64,000 bases of DNA, taken from positions 32,496,467 through 32,560,466 of the forward strand of contig CM070592.1 in the NCBI GenBank assembly GCA_036346355.1, written 5' to 3'. Below the pieces are notes generated by a model that was not told the DNA's origin, ran no database searches, and worked only from the letters and a program-made list of their open reading frames with translations. Source of the DNA: Rhipidocladum racemiflorum. Lineage: Eukaryota; Streptophyta; Magnoliopsida; Poales; Poaceae. The stretch's first letter is position 1. Every line of letters begins with the position of its first letter. This document shows positions 58,857-64,000 of the stretch, in pieces. A program made the position numbers and the translations under genes.

Positions 58857-60080
58857 CTAAGTGAGATCATTCATTTGAAGATAGCCTTCCTCCATAGCAC
58901 TAGGAATCTCACTGTCAGTAGATCGAGGGAAGTCCCAGAGAGCACATTTTGGCCTCATGAATGCAGCAGGTCCAATTGCACTTGATACATACTTATTCCC
59001 AAATAAATTGACAGGTCCCTTGATGGTGGAAACTTGCTCTATTGACTTACTTATAATAAGCCTGTTTTGCTCCTTGAATTCAATCTCTTCACCGAGGATT
59101 TCCTCTTTGGAAACCATATTGAAATTATTGACACATGGATCTTCCTCCACTATTGTAGCACTATGCCCCTCATCAATCTTGGTTTGCGACTTTTCTTGAC
59201 AGGAGGAATCAATCTCACTGCCTTTTACCAATATGTCTTCGCTAGTTTTGTCTTTGCCAACGGTGTTGATTATGCCATCTACTTCAGGATTGGCAATATC
59301 ATCTGGACAAACAACTTGGCAGCCAACGATCCGAGCCACTGCTGCAGCTGTCAATTCCATCTGCTTCGCACAGCGCTGCTGCGAAGCTACTACCCGCGCC
59401 AACAGCCAATCTTTATGCGCTAGCGACATGGCAGCGGTTGTGGTAGCGGTGGTGCCGGATGCGGATGAGCCCAAGCCGATGCCCGTGGTGGCACCAGAGA
59501 AGAGGCTCGGCGTGGACGCAACAGAGGAGGTGGTTGATGCGCCGAAAAGGGATGCAGCGGATGGGGCAGCGGAGGAGGCGGATGCGGTGGACTGAGCGAA
59601 TGAGAAGCCACTAGATCTGAATCCAAAAGGGGGTGGGGAGGACGCGAGGAGGGATGAGCCAAAAGTGGGTGCAGAGGAGCCAGAAGCGGGAGCTGGTGGG
59701 TACGAGGAGGCCACAACGGACTGGGAGAATGGGAAGGCGGATGGAGCAATGGTGGAGACGAGAGTCATCTTGTCGGTAAAGCGCATGCACGACCCGTCAG
59801 TGGCGGTGGAAGGGGAACTAGGGCGGCACGTGGACGAACGGCGCGGGCGTCGTGGATGGTGGCCAAAGGGAGCCTGGCGCGGTTGGTCGGTGTTGAGGTC
59901 GACTGGAATCGATGGCAACCGAAGGCGAGGCCGATGCGGTCGCGAGTCGGCGCGAGCGGTTGTAGCGTCGCGGGGTTGAGGGGGTGCAGTGCCGGCGCAG
60001 ATCCGAAGGACGACGGCGATGCCACCCGTAATCGGCACTGGCGGCGCGGAAGACGGACGCGGGCGAACTCCTGCGGCCAC
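58857..60080 (-). CDS. Chimeric ORF: leader, FG-repeat nucleoporin-like segment, VOZ-like piece
   Basis: A 407-residue frame. Residues 1-100 are Arg/Pro-rich leader-derived sequence and probably untranslated; MTLVSTIAPSAFPFSQ (about residue 105) is a more likely start. Next comes a Ser/Ala/Phe-Gly-rich stretch (TFGSSLL, PPFGFRSSGFSF, SLFGASTTSS, SLFSGATTGIGLG) like NUP62-type FG nucleoporins, which line the nuclear pore. A middle part (DWLLARVVASQQRCAKQMEL) is unrecognised. Near residue 375 GPAAFMRPKCALWD matches the motif preceding the zinc finger of VOZ transcription factors, but the zinc ligands that should follow are absent. It ends STDSEIPSAMEEGYLQMNDL. Confidence 0.6.
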   Translation of the reverse strand: MAAGVRPRPSSAPPVPITGGIAVVLRICAGTAPPQPRDATTARADSRPHRPRLRLPSIPVDLNTDQPRQAPFGHHPRRPRRSSTCRPSSPSTATDGSCMRFTDKMTLVSTIAPSAFPFSQSVVASSYPPAPASGSSAPTFGSSLLASSPPPFGFRSSGFSFAQSTASASSAAPSAASLFGASTTSSVASTPSLFSGATTGIGLGSSASGTTATTTAAMSLAHKDWLLARVVASQQRCAKQMELTAAAVARIVGCQVVCPDDIANPEVDGIINTVGKDKTSEDILVKGSEIDSSCQEKSQTKIDEGHSATIVEEDPCVNNFNMVSKEEILGEEIEFKEQNRLIISKSIEQVSTIKGPVNLFGNKYVSSAIGPAAFMRPKCALWDFPRSTDSEIPSAMEEGYLQMNDLT

Positions 60081-60129
60081 TCGACGGCGGGAAGCCGCGG
60101 CGAGCGCGACGATAATGCCTGGAATCCGA

Positions 60130-60141
60130 GCTCTGATACCA
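60130..60141 (-). promoter_or_regulatory. Primer-binding site of the gene-capture element
   Basis: The minus strand reads TGGTATCAGAGC, two bases after the LTR end; complementary to initiator Met-tRNA. Confidence 0.85.
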
Positions 60142-60143
60142 AT

Positions 60144-60290
60144 TGTAATATTTCTTGGCCAACGGTTGTCGTCGGCGTGAGATTGATATAGAGAAGCTTG
60201 GGAAAGGGGAAAGAAGACTCAGAGAACGGAGAAGGAAGAAGCAAAAGGTAAATGTTCTTTTGTGAATGGAATCGTCCATCGTTCGTTACA
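60144..60290 (-). mobile_element. 147-bp LTR of the gene-capture element
   Basis: The minus strand runs TGTAACGAACGATGG...AAATATTACA and is followed by the PBS, which fixes it as the 5' LTR. Its size is in the TRIM range. It contains a long CT-rich stretch (minus strand, about 60195-60250). The base after the LTR start is A (ATCCG flank); the partner duplication is not in the window. Confidence 0.75.
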
Positions 60291-60606
60291 ATCCGATATC
60301 CTTTAAGTACTTCTCTCCTCTACCTCGCTTACAGGTGGGTCCACACATCTAAAGGCTTTTATGGCACATGCGTTACAGTACGGTATTGAAAGAGTAGAGT
60401 AATTCATTCACCGTGTACTACTTACCATAAAGACCAGGAAAAAAATCTTTAAATTATTTTTTCATACAGATCAGCATTAGTTTTTAACTTAAAAACAAGG
60501 TTTACTATAGTAGCATCATCCGCTTATTTTTTTTACCAAAAGTAGTCTCTGTACCACAATATTTACAACAATAGCCCTCTTTCTCACCGCGAAAAACTCG
60601 ACAAGT
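60291..60606. other. Intergenic, nothing recognised
   Basis: A/T-rich DNA between the gene-capture element and the small CACTA. I see no gene, repeat or RNA. Confidence 0.6.
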
Positions 60607-61107
60607 CACTACTAGAGAAAGAGCCTTCAGTACCGATTGGGGAGGGCCTTCAGTACCGATTTTTTGAACCGGTACAAGCCATTCGGGACTGATGCCCGAT
60701 GGCATCAGTACCGATTGGTACTAGAAATGCTTCAAAATATGGGAGAAGTGGGACTCGAACGCGCAACCTCGTGATTCCAGCCTCACACTTCTAACCAACC
60801 CACCCACCATTGCGTACTGAAATACATAGAATATGCACTCCTTTTGAACTTTTCTGAAACGAGGCATCGGTACCGGTTGGTGTTACAAACCGGTACTAAT
60901 GTGAGGGCATCATTACCGGTTCGTAACACGAACCGGTACTGATACCTCATTTCAGGAAAGTTCAAAATGAACCAGTACTGATGCCCTCATTAGTACCGGT
61001 TCAAATCTATTTTGGACTGATGTGCCGGTACTAATGCCCTCATTGGTACCGGTTCAAATCTAATTTGGACTGATGTGCCAGTACTGAAGGCTCTTTCTCT
61101 AGTAGTG
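60607..61107. mobile_element. Small non-autonomous CACTA-type element (501 bp)
   Basis: The ends are perfect 27-bp inverted repeats beginning CACTACTAGAGAAAGAGCC, with 3-bp duplication AGT (60604-60606, 61108-61110). Repeats of ACCGGTAC / GTACCGGT fill the subterminal zones. It has no coding capacity. A segment at about 60750-60800 looks, in antisense, like the T-arm half of a tRNA. Confidence 0.9.
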
Positions 61108-61810
61108 AGTATGTCATACCGCGGTTTCACATCGCGGGAGGGAGTGATTGGTGGCAGGCGCAAAAGCCATGAAGTTCCTGCGTCCAGGAGCACAGGAGCC
61201 CCCTACGCACACGAACCACTGGAGGAACGACGAGCGGCGATCGGTCAGCAGAGGAGGCAATCGGTCGAAGATTGTCACCCTTAGTGAGGAGCCATCGCGA
61301 TCTTTGGTGCTGCTATCTACTTAGCAGGCTATGAGCCTCGTACGTAGATATTCGATCGTGTTTAATACGCCCGTATCCCGTATGATATCTATGTATGATG
61401 TATATGTCATGCAGGAGTCGCGCTGCCCTAGTTTAGAGAGATACATTGGCTTGTTCTAATGTTGAAATCCTGTAGCTAGCTAGTTTTAGTCTAGCTTTGC
61501 GATTGATTTGAACAAATTGAACTTGATTTTGCTAGCCTTTAGTGCCGTATTGCTGACGGGGAAGGATGTACCAGTTGCAGAGTATCTCCCGCGCAGAGAG
61601 GGATCCTTGGCAGTTCCTGTGAACCGTCCGATCGAGCATCTGAACGGTTTAGATCGTTGAAAAACGTTTGCTACAGTAACTGCTACATTACTTTTGTTAC
61701 ATACTTTTTGCTATGATACCTTCGAGTCGATCTGAGCCGTCACTTTCCGATCCAACAATTGTACGCAACTATTTAAGTTGTAGTTATAATAGCAACTACA
61801 TGTGATCCCT
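61108..61810. other. Intergenic, nothing recognised
   Basis: Mixed-composition DNA. A short frame at 61075-61284 overlaps the CACTA end and has no domain. No RNA gene or promoter can be supported. Confidence 0.5.
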
Positions 61811-61865
61811 GTCCCTCCAAAGACGCATTATGTAATGCGTGTTCACTTTTTCTCCAAGGAGGGAC
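61811..61865. repeat. Nested inverted repeat
   Basis: Outer arms GTCCCTCC/GGAGGGAC (61811-61818, 61858-61865) enclose an inner hairpin CGCATTA/TAATGCG (about 61824-61839). It could be the end of a decayed MITE. Confidence 0.6.
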
Positions 61866-61916
61866 GATGCACGAGTTCCACATTATCGAAGACTACTTCA
61901 CTACTACAAAGAGTAT

Positions 61917-62152
61917 GAAATATAACATTATTCTTAATTATGATTGTTGAAATATGATTAGACTATATTTTCATGGGTGAATCCAAATCAAAAGATTTCT
62001 CCATCTTTTTTCCCACTAAGTTTTTGAAAAGAGTTTTTATGAGACATATATGTATTACACAATATTCATTCCAGAATAAATGTTGAGATATAACATGACT
62101 CTTAGTCTTAGTTGTTGAGATATGATTGAACTCTATCTGTGAATCCGAATTT
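61917..62152. repeat. Diverged direct repeat (~70 bp, two copies)
   Basis: Copies at 61917-61992 and 62085-62152 share GATATAACAT, TTGTTGAGATATGATT and GTGAATCC-type blocks in the same order, with many substitutions. Confidence 0.55.
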
Positions 62153-64000
62153 AGCTCTAAATGGTTCTTACTATAATTATGGTGTCCCATTATATAAGAG
62201 AATCAATCTAATAAAGAGAAATGTTTGTTTCCTATAACCTGTATGTTCTTCATGATTGTTTTGATTATTTAATTAGGGCATTATGATTGATCTGCTGTGG
62301 TTGTCATGGTTTTTCAGCGTTTTTTTCTTCCTGTCAGCTATCTCACATTCGATCTGAGGATGTAAGTGGGATGTTACGTGGGTTGATTGTATATTGTCCA
62401 CATTGACCGCAAATATTTATGCGAGACATTGCGGTAGTCGGCAATAGACTTATGCGGGCAATGCGATGCCTACAAAATCCACAAAAAGAAAATAAGATAG
62501 ATGCTAGGAATCACATGCTAGGAATCAAAACATTATGCAGCTTGGTAATTAAAATGTGCCAGAAGACAGGTAACACGACGCAGGGAAATAAAGCACCATG
62601 CTGTTTATTTCTGGCGGGTGTTTTCGTCTATGCTTCTCTCTACAGGATGACCCAACCATTAATATCATGCCATTCTTCCCGTTGTGAAGCAACATCAACA
62701 AAACAACAATTTTCTTCTATTATGATAAAAGAAAAATATATAGAGAGAGAGTTCCAAGAATCAGAAGAACGAAAGTTCACAAACAAACCATGCAGATAGT
62801 CAAGCATATAAAAAAATCTTGTAGTCAAGCATATAAAAAAATCTTGCAGTGTCAATGTGAAGACAAATACGCACATTATGCAATGAAAAGAAAATTCAGG
62901 AGAGAGGATTAATCATCTCAAGAGTACACTCAGAACATGTGCGTATATACTGTATCAACAGATTGATAGTTTTCAGACCAGGCTGAAACTTAAAATCATG
63001 TACAGTCATCGGGAGCAACCAAGGAGGAATCAAAGATGGATACTTGCAAGGAAAAACCACCAATTTTGTGGACAAATGATAAGATTTGCTAGGTGATTCA
63101 GATCCCTCTGCGTGATAAACTGATAATAATAAAACTCATCAACGATATGAATCAGGCTACTACTTTAACAACACAGGTCTTCACAGGGATCCAAGAACAT
63201 CATAGGTCTTCGCAAGGCTACACAGGCGAGGCCGAGGAGAGGAGAAGCGCTTTGTGGGCTTCACGGGCTGCAGCAAAGGCCTATTTAATTTATTAAATAG
63301 GATGTGGATGTCCACGTAATATTTTTTATGGACTAAATTAAGTGGGTTAGAGGATAGACCGCATCCGTTTTCATCTTTAATTCGATCAGTGTTAGCATGT
63401 CAAATCCTCCTTGTGCGGCGCTGGCAGTGGCGCGAGTCCGAACTAATGCAACATTCATAAATCAAAGCACGCGACCTCCTGCCGAAAGTTCAAAAACAAT
63501 TTTTGGTATATATCTTAGAGGTGACCGAAATCTAAAATTTTGGTGAGATCTCGAAATTTCGGATAAAATTTGGATAAAATCCAAAAACTAATTTTCAAAT
63601 CTAGTTATTTTTTAACCAGAATTTACAAAAATTCAGTCGAAAATACCGAGTTCTCGATCAACTTGAACCGATCGAAAAATGATTAAAAATACATAATTTT
63701 TTTTTAATTTCTTGTAGATGGTTTTGGCCCCAAATCCAATCAAATCCGATCCACAAAAATTGAAATTGAACCATATTATGTTAAGACCAAATAATATATC
63801 ACTGAAATTTGGAAGCATGTATCGCTGCGTTAGTGCTATCAAAAGGAGAAATTTATTAAATGTATTCTTTGCATCGCGCGCACCATAGATAGTTAACATT
63901 TAGAAATTTATCAGCTTACATAAAGATCTTTGATTGATAATTTTGCTCAAATTTATGCAAAGATTACTCACTGAAACCAAAGACTAATACGACAACACCA
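62153..64000. other. A/T-rich intergenic DNA, no supported gene
   Basis: Includes a 26-bp tandem duplication near 62797-62849 (GTAGTCAAGCATATAAAAA twice) and a palindrome CCTATTTAAT/ATTAAATAGG (63280-63301). The 126-residue plus-strand frame (62419-62799) has no recognisable domain and Lys/Thr/Asn-biased composition; I do not call it a gene. Confidence 0.5.

Larger units (their letters stand above)
57702..60290 (-). mobile_element. Truncated small-LTR retroelement carrying captured gene fragments
   Basis: On the minus strand a 147-bp LTR (60144-60290) and iMet PBS (60130-60141) are followed by a leader. Then, instead of gag-pol, comes a mosaic of cellular-looking coding pieces: FG-nucleoporin-like, VOZ-like, unassigned, RUNKEL kinase. 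The three long frames (58857-60080, 58371-58754, 57510-58316) are all in the same register and separated only by stops. The kinase piece reads through without introns, suggesting capture from mRNA. The 3' LTR is missing; the element is cut at about 57702 against LTR G. Gene transduction by retroelements is known (e.g. maize Bs1). This combination is not one I recognise. Confidence 0.65.

Noticed and set aside
59420..60279. Opposite-strand and alternative-frame readings over the chimeric ORF
   Set aside because: Shadows of G/C-rich leader and Ser/Pro-rich sequence; only the minus-strand frame ending at 58857 shows family motifs.
62419..62799. 126-residue plus-strand frame
   Set aside because: No recognisable domain, promoter or splice context; overlaps a 78-residue frame on the other strand.
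63633..63899. 88-residue minus-strand frame
   Set aside because: A/T-rich, Phe/Ile/Leu/Asn-biased, no domain.

Overview
The window is repeat-dense DNA from a plant nuclear genome, most likely a grass (Poaceae). The evidence is nested Ty3/gypsy chromovirus-type LTR retrotransposons primed by initiator-Met tRNA, CACTA transposons with 'TGTCGTCGGC' subterminal repeats, small foldback/MITE elements between TA microsatellites, and captured fragments of plant genes (RUNKEL-type kinase, VOZ-like protein). I see no intact host gene and no tRNA or rRNA gene.

Positions 1-57701 form one set of insertions inside insertions. Target-site duplications (TSDs) can be read directly for seven of them, with an imperfect one for an eighth. 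An antisense LTR remnant (H, 1-442) abuts an LTR (G, 443-1673 and 57310-57701). G was split by solo LTR F (1674-57309, TSD TGTTG). F was split twice: by a CACTA transposon (2157-28009, TSD TAT) and by LTR element C (30517-55770, TSD CAAGT). The CACTA holds a degenerate chromodomain gypsy element A on the minus strand (3846-16118, TSD TTTCC) and a non-coding element D on the minus strand (16521-26564, TSD GTTCT). D carries solo LTR E1 (18756-20147). C holds the gag-only element B (32250-43680, TSD AATAT) in its 5' LTR, an LTR (E2, 44062-46286) at its LTR/internal junction, and solo LTR S (51866-55018, TSD ACCTC) in its 3' LTR.

From 57702 to 60290 lies a truncated minus-strand retroelement with a 147-bp LTR. 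In place of gag-pol it carries a mosaic of cellular gene pieces: an FG-nucleoporin-like segment, a VOZ-like piece, an unidentified piece and a RUNKEL kinase lobe, all in one frame. A 501-bp CACTA-type element follows (60607-61107, TSD AGT). The last 2.9 kb is A/T-rich intergenic DNA with small repeats.

Only element A has a recognisable gag-pol, and it is broken by frameshifts and a protease deletion. B shares A's LTR ends and iMet PBS, and has a PPT block of the same kind; C, D and E form a second, non-coding LTR group. The most interesting signal is shared by both groups. Each LTR carries an intron-like module: a GC-type donor AG|GCAAGT, then a hairpin CTTGCTGAGT..ACTCAC, then an AG acceptor about 20-30 nt later, 350-470 bp from the LTR 3' end. 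In the A/F group the flanking exons encode a short acidic peptide. Further structures that appear to covary occur at the LTR 3' end and beside the polypurine tract. The two groups otherwise look unrelated, so these may be functional RNA elements.
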